Below are positions 8,362-17,129 of a stretch of DNA of 64,000 nt, piece after piece. Source of the stretch: Hyphomicrobium_A sp964493785 (GTDB lineage: Bacteria > Pseudomonadota > Alphaproteobacteria > Rhizobiales > Hyphomicrobiaceae); NCBI GenBank assembly GCA_964493785.1, contig CAZBPM010000001.1, positions 186,001 to 250,000 on the forward strand. The letters are read 5' to 3'. The number at the start of each line of letters is the position of its first letter. The first letter of the stretch is position 1. The notes below the pieces were generated by a model that did not search any database, was not told the DNA's origin, and worked only from the letters and a program-made list of their open reading frames with translations. The translations under genes were made by a program, and so were the position numbers.

Positions 8362-8386
8362 AACTTCGTCTCAAGTGGATAGTTCC
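8362..8386 (-). promoter_or_regulatory. candidate EcfG promoter of the small RNA
   Basis: On the minus strand: GGAAC (8386-8382), 17-nt spacer, GTT (8364-8362). The expected transcription start near 8354 lies about 75 nt before a U-run terminator, with no gene between. Confidence 0.55.
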
Positions 8387-8637
8387 ATGCGCGGTCCATC
8401 GGCGAGCTCGCCTGGTTGCACTGCGCCCGAGTTAGAAGTCACCGGCTATCATCGTGGCGAGTTGTTGCGCTGACGCGTGATTCAGAGTAGATAGTCTTAT
8501 CGCTTTTTTGGCCGGACAATCAGGCCGTCTGCCCACCATGTTGGGCGAACGCTCAGACAATCTCCAGAAATCGTACACCCGCTTTGCCACGCTTCGCAGC
8601 GTGCGCAACAGCTATTGCTTATCCAAAGGACACTCAA

Positions 8638-8847
8638 ATGCAGATCGGCACCGTCAAATTCTATAACGACCAAAAAGGCTTCGGTTTCATTCAGCCGGAC
8701 GATGGCAGCAAGGACGTGTTCGTCCATGCGACCGCTCTCGAGCGCGCAGGAATGCGCGGGTTGAGCGAGGGCCAGAAGGTCTCGTTTGACACGGAGGAGG
8801 ATCGTCGCTCCGGCAAGATCGCTGTCGGCACCATCGCTTCTGCTTAA
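8638..8847 (+). CDS. cold-shock domain protein (CspA family)
   Basis: A 69-residue cold-shock domain protein. Both RNA-binding motifs are visible: RNP1 'KGFGFIQ' (about residues 13-19) and RNP2 'DVFVH' (about 29-33). It acts as an RNA chaperone binding single-stranded nucleic acid. The start is ATG 8638, 8 nt after AAAGGA, and a strong terminator follows. The leader from about 8480 is long and AT-rich, as in many csp genes, but a thermosensor structure was not worked out. Confidence 0.92.
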   Translation: MQIGTVKFYNDQKGFGFIQPDDGSKDVFVHATALERAGMRGLSEGQKVSFDTEEDRRSGKIAVGTIASA

Positions 8848-8883
8848 AGCGCGTTGGCGCTGAGACGATAGGCGCTCATTGCT

Positions 8884-8914
8884 GGCCGCCCCCACAAAGG
8901 GCGGCCAATTTTTT
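8884..8914 (+). terminator. rho-independent terminator of csp
   Basis: An 8-bp stem GGCCGCCC/GGGCGGCC (8884-8891 and 8899-8906) followed by AATTTTTT, 36 nt after the csp stop. Confidence 0.9.
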
Positions 8915-9071
8915 GTCTGATAGCCGCAAATCGCCGACGCGCCTGCCCGCTGATTTGGTCGATAGGATCGATGCTATCGTCGACAGCCGCGCTGAACAGC
9001 CGTCACGCAACCTTGTGATCCGCGAGTTGATCGTGCGTGGGCTCCTTGACGTGGAGAAGAAACGTCGATGA
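8913..9071 (+). CDS. ribbon-helix-helix (CopG/Arc-like) small protein
   Basis: From TTG 8913, 52 residues: 'SPTRLPADLVDRIDAIVD' then 'SRNLVIRELIVRGLLDVEKKRR'. The beta-strand 'TRLP' followed by two helices is the ribbon-helix-helix DNA-binding fold of antitoxins and plasmid copy regulators. The TTG lies inside the T-tract of the csp terminator with no clear ribosome binding site, so the gene may be 5'-truncated or silent. No toxin gene follows. Confidence 0.45.
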   Translation: MSDSRKSPTRLPADLVDRIDAIVDSRAEQPSRNLVIRELIVRGLLDVEKKRR

Positions 9072-9140
9072 TCCGTATCGCGGTACGATGAATTACGCGA
9101 TCAGCTGCTCCGATATCGCCTGAGAGCCGGCGCGCCTGAC

Positions 9141-9199
9141 GGGTTTACACTCACCTGCGTAACCCCTTGAAACTAGGTAGAGCCTCAAAGTGTAAACCC
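9141..9199. repeat. 11-bp perfect inverted repeat
   Basis: GGGTTTACACT (9141-9151) and AGTGTAAACCC (9189-9199) form a perfect inverted repeat separated by 37 nt. The AT-containing arms are unlike the GC-rich surroundings. It could be a protein-binding site, a recombination scar or a structured RNA. Otherwise the 9072-9470 gap shows no gene, RNA gene or promoter that I can support. Confidence 0.5.
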
Positions 9200-9470
9200 T
9201 TGGCTTAACCTACTGAAATCGTTGATCTGAAGCATCTCGGCCCTGGGGCACCACTTCTAAAATAGCTGAGCGAAATCAACGGCGATGGGTGAATCGCTGT
9301 GTTCAGCTTCCAGGTTCAGGACTGGGAAGACGACGCAGGCTGTCGTTAAGCAGCAACAAAGATACATTTGCCGAACCGTTTGATCCTATGTGGCTTTGTG
9401 CGCCTTGGCTACATTGCGGGGCTGTGGTTTGACGTGCAGGGTTGCGTGGGTGGCCGCTCGTGATTGCCTG

Positions 9471-10538
9471 ATGAGTAAAATAGACATCGTTCTGCCCGTG
9501 CGAAACGGGGAGCGCTATCTTGCCGAGGCTCTCACAAGTCTGTGCGGCGAGGCGCGGTTAATTAATCGGTTGTTTCTCGTCGATGACGGCTCGACAGATC
9601 GTACAGTAGATATCGCTCGCAATTTTCAGCAAGCGATCCCGATCGAAATCCTGCAGGGGCCACCTCGGGGCATAGTTGCATCGTTGAATGCTGGGCTCAA
9701 TGCGGCAACCACGGATTATGTGGCCCGGATGGATGCCGACGACATATGCCTGCCTCATAGACTCAAGCGACAGATAGAATTTCTCGACGCGAATTCAGAA
9801 ATCGACGTTGTGGGTGCTCAGGCGGCGTTTATCGATCAGTCGGGTGTACTCACCGGCCAAAAAACGAATTACCCGCTCAGCCCGCGGCAAGTGCGCAGCA
9901 AGCTGCTGACCAAAGGATGTGTCGTTTGCCACCGGACAGTCCTACTTCGTCGCAAAGCCGTGTTAAAACTCGGCGGCTATCGAGCTGCCTTTGCACTTGC
10001 CGAAGACCATGATCTTTGGCTTCGGTTGTCTGATACGCTTAGCGTAGCAAACCTTCCGGATGTTTTGCTTCATTACCGCGTGCACCCTGAGCAGGTAACT
10101 AAATCACGCAATCCACGCCGGGCTTTTACAAGAGATCTGGCGGTTTGGTGTGCTCGCCAGCGGGCGTCTGGAAAAGCCGAGCCGACTGAATTGCTTCGAT
10201 TCACGGGCACGCCGTCGGAACCGGCCTCTCATGCCCATGCGCCTCCCTTTGTAGCTAGGCTTGCCAAAGTCCACGCATCAATAGCGCAATTTGAAGTCGG
10301 GCAGGCCAAGGCAACTCGATCGGAACTTGAAGAAATTATGAGTTTTGTCCGAGAGCGTCATATTGGTGGTGGCAGGCGAGGCCGATATAAACTTCTGAAG
10401 TCGGTACGCCGGGAATTTGCGAGACGGGGCGAGTGGGCTTCTGCTTCGAAGGCGTTCCTCACTGAGATAAGGTGTCGGTTGACAGATGCCGGGGTGTTTC
10501 GGGTCTTGTCATGGCACGTCGAAAAGCCTTCGAGGTAG
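9471..10538 (+). CDS. family 2 glycosyltransferase
   Basis: A 355-residue GT-A fold glycosyltransferase. The nucleotide-sugar motif 'VDDGSTDRT' (about residues 39-47), the metal-binding 'MDADD' (about 88-92) and the 'GGYR..F..AEDHDLWLRL' acceptor-side motif are intact. It probably adds a sugar to a cell-surface polymer on the cytoplasmic face. The C-terminal 120 residues show no extra domain. The ATG at 9471 gives the expected 'IDIVLPVRNGERYL' start, but no clear ribosome binding site precedes it. It is flanked by non-coding DNA, and AT-richer than its neighbours in the first third, so lateral origin is possible. Confidence 0.85.
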   Translation: MSKIDIVLPVRNGERYLAEALTSLCGEARLINRLFLVDDGSTDRTVDIARNFQQAIPIEILQGPPRGIVASLNAGLNAATTDYVARMDADDICLPHRLKRQIEFLDANSEIDVVGAQAAFIDQSGVLTGQKTNYPLSPRQVRSKLLTKGCVVCHRTVLLRRKAVLKLGGYRAAFALAEDHDLWLRLSDTLSVANLPDVLLHYRVHPEQVTKSRNPRRAFTRDLAVWCARQRASGKAEPTELLRFTGTPSEPASHAHAPPFVARLAKVHASIAQFEVGQAKATRSELEEIMSFVRERHIGGGRRGRYKLLKSVRREFARRGEWASASKAFLTEIRCRLTDAGVFRVLSWHVEKPSR

Positions 10539-10787
10539 ACCGCTTGTTGCTAGGCAGCGGGACGTCCTATTGCAAATTCGCCGTTGTCTCATTAGGCGGT
10601 ATGCGTAGGCTCGCCTGCCATCGACTGGGCGGCCTTAGCAATAAGACTGGCGTCGCTGAGCCAGCGCCCGCGTGCCCGATTTAACGGTGGGAAAATCGCC
10701 GTAACGGTGCTCGGGGCGGCGAGCCACGCTCGGGCAAGGCCCTCGCCATGTCTCGCCGCATCGCATCCGCTGCCAATCCGCGGAACT

Positions 10788-11231
10788 TCAAAGTTCGGCG
10801 CTGTAGAGCTTGCTGATCATCTGCGTCCGGCGTTCCATTTCCTGCAGCCGGTGCATGAGGACATCGCGCATGCCGATGATCCCGATCAGCCGTGCGCCGT
10901 CGATAACCGGAAGATGGCGGATACGCCGCTCGGTCATGACGCGCGCGACCTCAGCGACGGTGTCATCGGGTGAGCAGGTGATCACGTCTTTTGTCATGAG
11001 CTTCTTCACCGGCAGCGTGTGCAACTCGCCGAGATGCGTCGAAAGCCCATAGGCAATGTCGCGTTCCGAAATAATTCCGTCCAGGCCTCCGTTGTCGCTG
11101 ACGACGACGGCGCCGCATTTCTCGCGCCGGAGCTGGTCGGACAACGCGCCGATGGTGTCGTCTGATCTCGCGGTGACCATGTGGCCGCCCTTGAGCTTCA
11201 GGACGTCGGTAACTCTTGCAGTCCGCTTCAT
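10788..11231 (-). CDS. CBS-domain pair protein
   Basis: A 147-residue protein made of two CBS domains (about 10-65 and 78-135), with repeated 'DGIISERDIAYGL' and 'RRIRHLPVIDGARLIGIIGMRDVL' motifs. Such pairs bind adenosine nucleotides and act as energy-sensing modules. ATG 11231 has GGGAG 8 nt upstream; the ATG at 11237 is too close to that box. It closely resembles the next CBS gene, so the two arose by tandem duplication. Confidence 0.88.
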   Translation of the reverse strand: MKRTARVTDVLKLKGGHMVTARSDDTIGALSDQLRREKCGAVVVSDNGGLDGIISERDIAYGLSTHLGELHTLPVKKLMTKDVITCSPDDTVAEVARVMTERRIRHLPVIDGARLIGIIGMRDVLMHRLQEMERRTQMISKLYSAEL

Positions 11232-11280
11232 AGGCATTACTCCCGGAATTTTATTGTGAGTTCTTTTTTCTGAGTTGGGG

Positions 11281-11715
11281 CTAGCGCACGGCGATCGCGT
11301 AATCGCGCAGGACATTGGCTTCCAACTGGATCTCGCCCATTCGGTGCTTCAGCACGTCACCGCTGGAGATCAAGCCAACGAGACGTTGGCCTTCCTGCAC
11401 CGGAAGGTGACGGATGCGGCGTTGCGTCATCACGCCCATCACTGAGGCCAATGTGTCATGCGGCGAGCAGGTAATAACGGCCCTCGTCATCAGGTCGGCC
11501 ACGAGGACGTGAGGCAGGTTTGCGCCGTGAACTGCCAACCCATAGGCCAAGTCGCGCTCGGAGATGATGCCATCGAGCGTAGAGCCATCGCAGGTGACCA
11601 CCATCGCGCCGATGCGTTGCGCGCGCAGCTGTTTGGCGAACGTGAGGGCGGTGTCGTCGGGTCGAATGGTTTCAACTGCGGCGCCTTTTGTCCGCAGAAT
11701 GTCAGCCACTAGCAT
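11281..11715 (-). CDS. CBS-domain pair protein (paralogue)
   Basis: A 144-residue two-CBS-domain protein, a diverged tandem copy of the downstream gene ('DGIISERDLAYGLAVHG', 'RRIRHLPVQEGQRLVGLISSGDVL'). It probably senses ATP/ADP/AMP. A strong AGAAGGAG box lies 7 nt before ATG 11715, which overlaps the end of the HAD gene by 14 nt, so the three genes form an operon. A different name cannot be justified without ligand data. Confidence 0.88.
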   Translation of the reverse strand: MLVADILRTKGAAVETIRPDDTALTFAKQLRAQRIGAMVVTCDGSTLDGIISERDLAYGLAVHGANLPHVLVADLMTRAVITCSPHDTLASVMGVMTQRRIRHLPVQEGQRLVGLISSGDVLKHRMGEIQLEANVLRDYAIAVR

Positions 11716-12511
11716 GGGCAATCTCCTTCTCTGGGTGACGGGGGGGCGTTTGCGTGGAGCGCGTGTCGTTGGCCGCAGTCCGCGCGACATGGGCCATTCG
11801 AAGCTCGGCGAGGAGCTGGTGCGGGGCGACCGCGTCCCAGCGGCTGACAACAGTGCTCGAAGCGGTGCGCACATCGGTGGCGAGCAGATCGCAGCAGTCG
11901 AGCAATTGCTGATAGGTGCCCGATGCGATCGCGATTGGGATGCGTGCTTTCGCAGCGCTTCTCACTCCCGCCAAAGAGCTCTCAACTGCGAGGCACGCCG
12001 AGGCGTTGATGGCAAGCGCATCGAGCGCCCGATCATGGGCGCTTTGCGCGTTGCCGGACGCGTCGCCAGCCGCAACGACGTCGAACAGTCGTCCGGCCTC
12101 CCCCCCAAGGTTGGCATGCAGCAGTGCGGCGACCTCGGCTTCACTTTCTTCCGTCGCGATAGCGAGGCGCACGCCGGACCGTGCGGCGAAGTGCATGAAA
12201 TCAAGTACGCCCGGCCGGAGCGTCACAGAGCCACTGTCGAGCATTTGGCGAGTGATCGATTTCTGACGCCGATTGATCGCCATGACGAGCTTCTTGAGGT
12301 CGTCGGTGCGCTTCCAGTAGGGGAACTGGCTCTCGATGAAATCGTCGAGCATGTCGGCGCCGCCGCGCATCTTGAGCAGCTCGGCGTAGAGGACGCGTCC
12401 CCAACGCCACTCGATGCATCCATCGGCGAAGGCCGTGTTGAAGGCGTTGCGCCGCATCTCATGCGTCTCTGCGAGGACACCGTCGACACCGAGTATTATC
12501 ACTTCCATCAT
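11702..12511 (-). CDS. CbbY-like HAD-fold protein lacking catalytic residues
   Basis: A 269-residue protein aligned along its length with the CbbY/Gph-type HAD phosphatases that often accompany Calvin-cycle genes. Motif I reads ILGVDGVLAETHE where the family has FDVDGTLAETE: the nucleophilic Asp is Gly8, although Asp10 remains. The lysine of motif III is absent ('NAQSAHDRALDAL' where KPAPDIYLLAL is usual), and motif IV EDS is ESS. It is therefore probably a pseudoenzyme with a binding or regulatory role. It is first in an operon with two CBS proteins and is divergent from a CbbR-like regulator. GAGAGG precedes the paired ATG at 12511/12508. Confidence 0.75.
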   Translation of the reverse strand: MMEVIILGVDGVLAETHEMRRNAFNTAFADGCIEWRWGRVLYAELLKMRGGADMLDDFIESQFPYWKRTDDLKKLVMAINRRQKSITRQMLDSGSVTLRPGVLDFMHFAARSGVRLAIATEESEAEVAALLHANLGGEAGRLFDVVAAGDASGNAQSAHDRALDALAINASACLAVESSLAGVRSAAKARIPIAIASGTYQQLLDCCDLLATDVRTASSTVVSRWDAVAPHQLLAELRMAHVARTAANDTRSTQTPPRHPEKEIAHASG

Positions 12512-12787
12512 CGTAAGAGCCTCTCGGAATACGATCCAATTGGGCAATAAAGATCCGGCGCGGAAAACAGCGCTGCGCCTTGCCGGCGGTAACGAACTAG
12601 CCAGTTATTTTTCGAGCCACATCGGCTGCGAGTTCTGCGTGGCGCCACGCTCTGTCGGATTGCTCGGTCAAGTCCTGGGTGGACGATGTGACCTTTGAGC
12701 TGACAAGAGTGCCAGGCGACGCTACGCTCGACAGTGTCAAGCTGGCGTTACCCGTTGAAGAAGGGAATTCTTTTTAGCTTTGCATCG

Positions 12788-13774
12788 ATGGTAGAAAAAC
12801 TTAAAGCCGCATCGCTGCGCGACATCACGCTGAAGCAACTTCGCGTGCTTGCTGCAGTTGCGAAAAGCGGCAAAATCACCGGCGCTGCAAGCGCTTTAGG
12901 GGTGACGCCTCCTGCGGTCACTTTGCAGCTGCAGCAATTAGAACGCAGTGTGAATTTGCCTCTGTTCGACCGCTCGAACGTCGGGCTGCGACCGACAGAC
13001 GCGGGTGTTTATATGCTCGATGTCGCCGCCCGGATCACCTCCACCTTGGAGGAGTGCGGCGAAGGATTGCGGGAGCTGCAAGGGCTGGGACGCGGCCGGG
13101 TATCCATCGGCGTCGTCAGCACTACCAAGTATTTCGCGCCACTCGCCCTGGCGGAGTTTGCGCGATCTCATCCCGGCGTTGAGCTTGAGCTCTTGGTTGC
13201 CAATCGCGATGAGACCATCGCCACGCTGACGAGCTTCAGGCTGGATATGGCGATCATGGGCCGTCCTCCACAGACGGCGATCGAACTCGAGCAGCAGGTC
13301 ATGGGTGACCACCCCCACGTCATCATCGCGGCGCCGTCGCACCGCTTGGCTTCGAAGCGGCAAGTCATGCTGAGCGCACTCATCCACGACAAGTTTCTTT
13401 TGCGTGAGCCCGGGTCGGGCACGCGGATACTCACCGATCAGCTCTTTGCCAAGGCAGGTCTCACGCCGAGTTTTGGGATGGAATTCGGCAGCAATGAAAC
13501 GATCAAGCAAGCCGTCATGGCCGGGCTCGGGATCGCGTTCATCTCCGGTCACACGGTTGCCGCCGAGGTCGAGCAGGAGAGGCTTGTCGTACTGCCGGTC
13601 AAAGGGCTTCCTTTGGTGCGCAAATGGTACGTCATTCGCGCCAAGGCCAAGCATCTTCTGCCCGCCGGTGTGGCGCTGTGGGATTTCCTGGTCAAGGAAG
13701 GTGCGAGCTTCCTGCCCGATCCGGCGCCTCTGCTGATGCGTAGAAAGCCCAAGATTTCTGCGCAGCAGGTGTAA
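12788..13774 (+). CDS. LysR-family regulator, CbbR-like
   Basis: A 328-residue LysR regulator: N-terminal winged helix-turn-helix ('LKQLRVLAAVAKSGKITGAASALGVTPPAVTLQLQQLE', about residues 12-49) and two Rossmann-like effector subdomains. The sequence resembles CbbR, the activator of Calvin-cycle operons, notably in 'FLLREPGSGTR' and 'FGSNETIKQAVMAGLGIAFIS'. No cbb structural genes lie in the window. The divergent CbbY-like HAD gene is the natural candidate target. Start at ATG 12788; an upstream in-frame ATG at 12734 is less conserved. Confidence 0.8.
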   Translation: MVEKLKAASLRDITLKQLRVLAAVAKSGKITGAASALGVTPPAVTLQLQQLERSVNLPLFDRSNVGLRPTDAGVYMLDVAARITSTLEECGEGLRELQGLGRGRVSIGVVSTTKYFAPLALAEFARSHPGVELELLVANRDETIATLTSFRLDMAIMGRPPQTAIELEQQVMGDHPHVIIAAPSHRLASKRQVMLSALIHDKFLLREPGSGTRILTDQLFAKAGLTPSFGMEFGSNETIKQAVMAGLGIAFISGHTVAAEVEQERLVVLPVKGLPLVRKWYVIRAKAKHLLPAGVALWDFLVKEGASFLPDPAPLLMRRKPKISAQQV

Positions 13775-13786
13775 AGCGCTGCCGCG

Positions 13787-14062
13787 TTATGCGCGGCGAT
13801 TACGTCGCCACAGGTCGGCAACGTGTGCAGCCAGGGCGCACAGCAATGATACGGCAATCCATTGCCAAGAGGAGGACATCAGCGCCCCGCGTAGGGCGAG
13901 GAGCAAGAACAATCCGGGCAGCATCAGTGAGACGACGTCCAAGGTGTTCATGTCGAGAGCGAGCGGCCGGCGCAGGAGAAGCAAAGCGGCGGCTTCCACC
14001 ATCATGAACACGATGATCACATCGACGATGCGGCCGCTGCTGATCAAGGCCTCGATCGACAT
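13787..14062 (-). CDS. small integral membrane protein
   Basis: A 91-residue protein with three predicted transmembrane segments (about 10-32, 42-60, 65-84) and a basic C-terminus. No family was recognised. It starts 3 nt after tspO stops and is probably the last gene of the ppaA-to-tspO leftward run, so it may have a pigment-membrane role. Convergent with the CbbR-like gene (12 nt between stops). Confidence 0.6.
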   Translation of the reverse strand: MSIEALISSGRIVDVIIVFMMVEAAALLLLRRPLALDMNTLDVVSLMLPGLFLLLALRGALMSSSWQWIAVSLLCALAAHVADLWRRNRRA

Positions 14063-14065
14063 GAT

Positions 14066-14557
14066 TCAGCCTGCGCCGAATGGGCCGTTCAAACGAACGA
14101 CCTCCAGATTCAGGATCCCGGCGAACGTCACCCACGCGAGGTAGGGCAGCAGCAGCGCGCTGGCCAGCTTCGAGTAGCGGAGGAACACGATCATCGGGAT
14201 GAGAATCGAAAGCCACAGAAAGGCGACTTCGATAAGCGCCCAGTCGGGGCGGTGCAGGCGAAAGAAAAGCGCGCTCCAGAGCACGTTGAGGATGCCGTTG
14301 ATCGCGAACAGGACGATGACCCATTCGCGATCCCTGTCGCTCGGCGCATTACGCCATGCTGCGACGCCGGCCATCGCTGCGAACGCGAAAATTATCGTCC
14401 ACGCGGGGCCGAACAGCCAGTCCGGCGGCTGCCACGAGGGCTTGTTGAGGCTTTGATACCAGGGGCCGATGTCCGTCATCGTGGCCCCAACCGTGGCGAC
14501 CAAAAGCGCGGCGCAACCCGCGGTGAGTACGGGTACCCACAATCGAGAACGGCTCAT
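14066..14557 (-). CDS. tspO: TspO/MBR tryptophan-rich sensory protein
   Basis: A 163-residue, five-helix membrane protein with the family motifs 'LNKPSWQPPDWLFGPAWTIIF' spread over helices 1-2, 'NGILNVLWSALFF' and 'WVTFAGILNLEVVRLN'. In Rhodobacter TspO (formerly CrtK) binds porphyrins and damps photosynthesis-gene expression in oxygen. ATG 14557 overlaps the bchP stop (ATGA), so the genes are translationally coupled. Confidence 0.93.
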   Translation of the reverse strand: MSRSRLWVPVLTAGCAALLVATVGATMTDIGPWYQSLNKPSWQPPDWLFGPAWTIIFAFAAMAGVAAWRNAPSDRDREWVIVLFAINGILNVLWSALFFRLHRPDWALIEVAFLWLSILIPMIVFLRYSKLASALLLPYLAWVTFAGILNLEVVRLNGPFGAG

Positions 14558-15771
14558 GGCGAGACAAGTCCGAGCAGATGCGCGAGGTCTTTGAAGAATA
14601 TTTTCACGTGGGCGATTGGATCGGCCTTGATGAGCTTTTTGTTCATGTAGGAGTCCCACGTCAGTCGCTGCACGTCGCGATCTGCGCACATGGTGACGAA
14701 GCGCTCGCGGCGACGGTCGCTCTTGTACCAGAAGCGCTGCATGATGCCGAGTATCCAGAACACGCGGCCGTGGGTGCGCATGAAGCGTTTGCGCGCGGTG
14801 GCCAGCGCCCGCGCATCGCCCGTAGCGAGAAACTGCTCGACAGCATCGCCGGCGAGACGGCCCCCCGTCATTGCATAGTAGATGCCTTCGCCGGACGCCG
14901 GGGCTACGACGCCGGCTGCATCGCCCGCCAGTACAATATCGCGACCGTTATCCCACTTCTTCAATGGTCGCAGCGGAATGGGGGCACCCTCGCGGCGGAT
15001 GGTTTCCGTGGCCTGCAAGCCGGTGCTGGTGCGCAACGCACCGACGGCTTCGCGCAGGGAAAAGCCCTTGTTCGCGCTGCCGGTGCCGATGCTCGCCGTC
15101 TCGCCGTGCGGAAATACCCAGGCGTAGAAGTCGGGTGAGAATGTGCCTTGATAGTAGATGTCGCATCGGTGCGCGTCATAGCCGGCACTGGGCGTCGCGG
15201 CGCTCTGCTGGGCTATCCGCACGATCTCATGGTACGCGAAGACGTAGGGAACGCGTTCGGCACCGGGAATCGCCTGACGTGCGACGGCCGATACAGCGCC
15301 GTCGGCGCCGATCACGCTGCGAGCCTTGATCGCATGTTTCTCCTCCACTCCGTCGGCGCTCTTGCAGCGATAGGTCAGCGCAAGCGTGCCTGTGGCATCG
15401 CGTGAAAAAGATTCAAAGGTTCCGGCACGTCGCTGCGCACCGGCTTTCCTTGCCCGCTCGCGGAGCCATTCGTCGAACACGTCGCGATCGACCATCCCGA
15501 CGTAGCCGTCGCTCTGGATCGGCATTTCAACGCAGCGGGATTTTGGAGAGAATATTCTAGCGCCGCTGACGCGGGCCACGATCAGGTGGTCTGGAATATC
15601 GAATTCTCTGATGAGGGTAGGCGGGACGGCGCCGCCACATGGCTTGATGCGCCCCGCGCGATCGAGCAGCAACACGGAACGGCCGCGGCGCGCCAGGTCG
15701 TGTGCGGCCGTTGCGCCTGAAGGTCCGCCGCCCACTACCACGACATCGAATATCTCGTGCTTGCCCATCAT
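14554..15771 (-). CDS. bchP: geranylgeranyl diphosphate/bacteriochlorophyll reductase
   Basis: A 405-residue flavoprotein that reduces the geranylgeranyl tail of bacteriochlorophyll to phytyl. The FAD-binding 'VVVVGGGPSGATAAHDLARRG' (about 9-29), 'VDRDVFDEWLRERA' and 'VLAGDAAGVVAPASGEGIYYAM' motifs are typical of the geranylgeranyl reductase family. AGGGG lies upstream of paired ATG codons at 15771/15768. It is followed by tspO and preceded by a PucC-family gene with 2 nt between. Confidence 0.95.
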   Translation of the reverse strand: MMGKHEIFDVVVVGGGPSGATAAHDLARRGRSVLLLDRAGRIKPCGGAVPPTLIREFDIPDHLIVARVSGARIFSPKSRCVEMPIQSDGYVGMVDRDVFDEWLRERARKAGAQRRAGTFESFSRDATGTLALTYRCKSADGVEEKHAIKARSVIGADGAVSAVARQAIPGAERVPYVFAYHEIVRIAQQSAATPSAGYDAHRCDIYYQGTFSPDFYAWVFPHGETASIGTGSANKGFSLREAVGALRTSTGLQATETIRREGAPIPLRPLKKWDNGRDIVLAGDAAGVVAPASGEGIYYAMTGGRLAGDAVEQFLATGDARALATARKRFMRTHGRVFWILGIMQRFWYKSDRRRERFVTMCADRDVQRLTWDSYMNKKLIKADPIAHVKIFFKDLAHLLGLVSP

Positions 15772-15773
15772 TA

Positions 15774-17129
15774 TTACCCCTTTGCAACCCGCAGTGCGCC
15801 GGATCCAACGGCAACCGTCCGCCCGCGGACGCTGTGGTCCGATGCGTTGCCGACGCCGGCGGCGAGATGAGCCGAAACGAGGAACAGGATGGCTGCGGCC
15901 GCAAACACGGCGCTGTAAGCCAACTCGGGTGCGCTGAGAATCGCGCGCAATACATCGACTCCAACGGTGCCGAGGAAGCCGCCCAACCCGAATGCAATGC
16001 CTTGAGCCGCGCCCCACATGCCCATCCGGACGCCTTCGCTGCGTTCGCGGCCGGCCGCTGCCAGTTCCATCATGGTTCCGATGGCGGCGACGGCGAATGC
16101 GCCGTTGGCAAGGCCCAGCAGGAACACCGTTGGCCGCAGGGGCCACGCTGGACCGACAAATGCCGCCATTGCAAGCGCGAGGAGCGCGAGGGCAGAGGCC
16201 ACGCAGCCACTGACGGCCCATAGACGCATGCTACCGAACGAGAAGCGCGATGCACCGCTGCCAAGGATGCCAACGAGGAGCATGCCAGCGAAGACGCCGC
16301 CGTGCTGCAGGCCCGTGAGCTTCGTCGACTGACCCGGCGACAAGTCGAAAACCGATCCGGCGAAGGGCTCCAATATCAGGTCCTGGGCACTGTAAGCGAC
16401 CATCGAGATAAAGACGAAGATCGTGAAGCGCCGCGCGATGGGCTCGGCCCATGCCTGGCTGAATGCTTCCGCGAACGAGCGTCGGTCGTTCAGTGCCGGG
16501 CGCTTCTCGGCGTTCGCGACGGGCATCGTGTCTTGCTCGAGCCGGTACACCGCGATCAGCGTCAGCAGAAACGCCAAGGCGGCGACCGAGGCCGTGACTG
16601 CGACCAGTCGCGCCGGCGTGTACGGGTCGAGGTTCTGTCCGGCCACTATCGCGGTGACGACGATGCCGGCAATCATCATCAGCCAGACGGCGGCAGCGCT
16701 GCCTGAGCGTTGGTTGGCGGAAACGCGGCTGGCGAGGAGGGCAAGGAGGCACGTCCCGGCAGCGCCAACTCCCATACCGATGAACACGAAAGAGAAGGTC
16801 GCCATCGCGATCCCGGCGAACAGGTGTGAAGTCATGACGGCAATCGACATGGCCGCGCCGATGGCGCCCAGTCCCAGCACGGCAATTCCGCCGATGATCC
16901 ACGGCGTTCGGCTGGGGGCGCTGTCGGAGCTGTGCCCCCAGTAGGGTCGAAGAAGCTGGATGGCGTAGTGCAGGCCCACCAACGCGCCGGGTAGCATCGC
17001 GGGTAGCGCCAACTCGACGACCATCACCCTGTTCATGGCCGATGTGGTGAGGACCACAATTGACCCGAGCGCCGCTTGAACGAGCCCCAGCCGGGCAATA
17101 TCGAACCAGCTGAACGCCCGATTCCTCAT
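15774..17129 (-). CDS. PucC-family MFS protein (Bch2/ORF428 type)
   Basis: A 451-residue, 12-helix member of the BCH2/PucC branch of the major facilitator family. The gene order bchG-this-bchP matches R. capsulatus ORF428, thought to help deliver or traffic bacteriochlorophyll to the photosynthetic membrane. It differs from LhaA at 29656, which is the second family member here. ATG 17129 overlaps the bchG stop by 4 nt. The transported or bound ligand is not established. Confidence 0.88.
   Translation of the reverse strand: MRNRAFSWFDIARLGLVQAALGSIVVLTTSAMNRVMVVELALPAMLPGALVGLHYAIQLLRPYWGHSSDSAPSRTPWIIGGIAVLGLGAIGAAMSIAVMTSHLFAGIAMATFSFVFIGMGVGAAGTCLLALLASRVSANQRSGSAAAVWLMMIAGIVVTAIVAGQNLDPYTPARLVAVTASVAALAFLLTLIAVYRLEQDTMPVANAEKRPALNDRRSFAEAFSQAWAEPIARRFTIFVFISMVAYSAQDLILEPFAGSVFDLSPGQSTKLTGLQHGGVFAGMLLVGILGSGASRFSFGSMRLWAVSGCVASALALLALAMAAFVGPAWPLRPTVFLLGLANGAFAVAAIGTMMELAAAGRERSEGVRMGMWGAAQGIAFGLGGFLGTVGVDVLRAILSAPELAYSAVFAAAAILFLVSAHLAAGVGNASDHSVRGRTVAVGSGALRVAKG

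Noticed and set aside
8497..8895. Long leftward frame opposite the cold-shock gene
   Set aside because: It is antisense to a certain cold-shock gene and shows no homology-like pattern.
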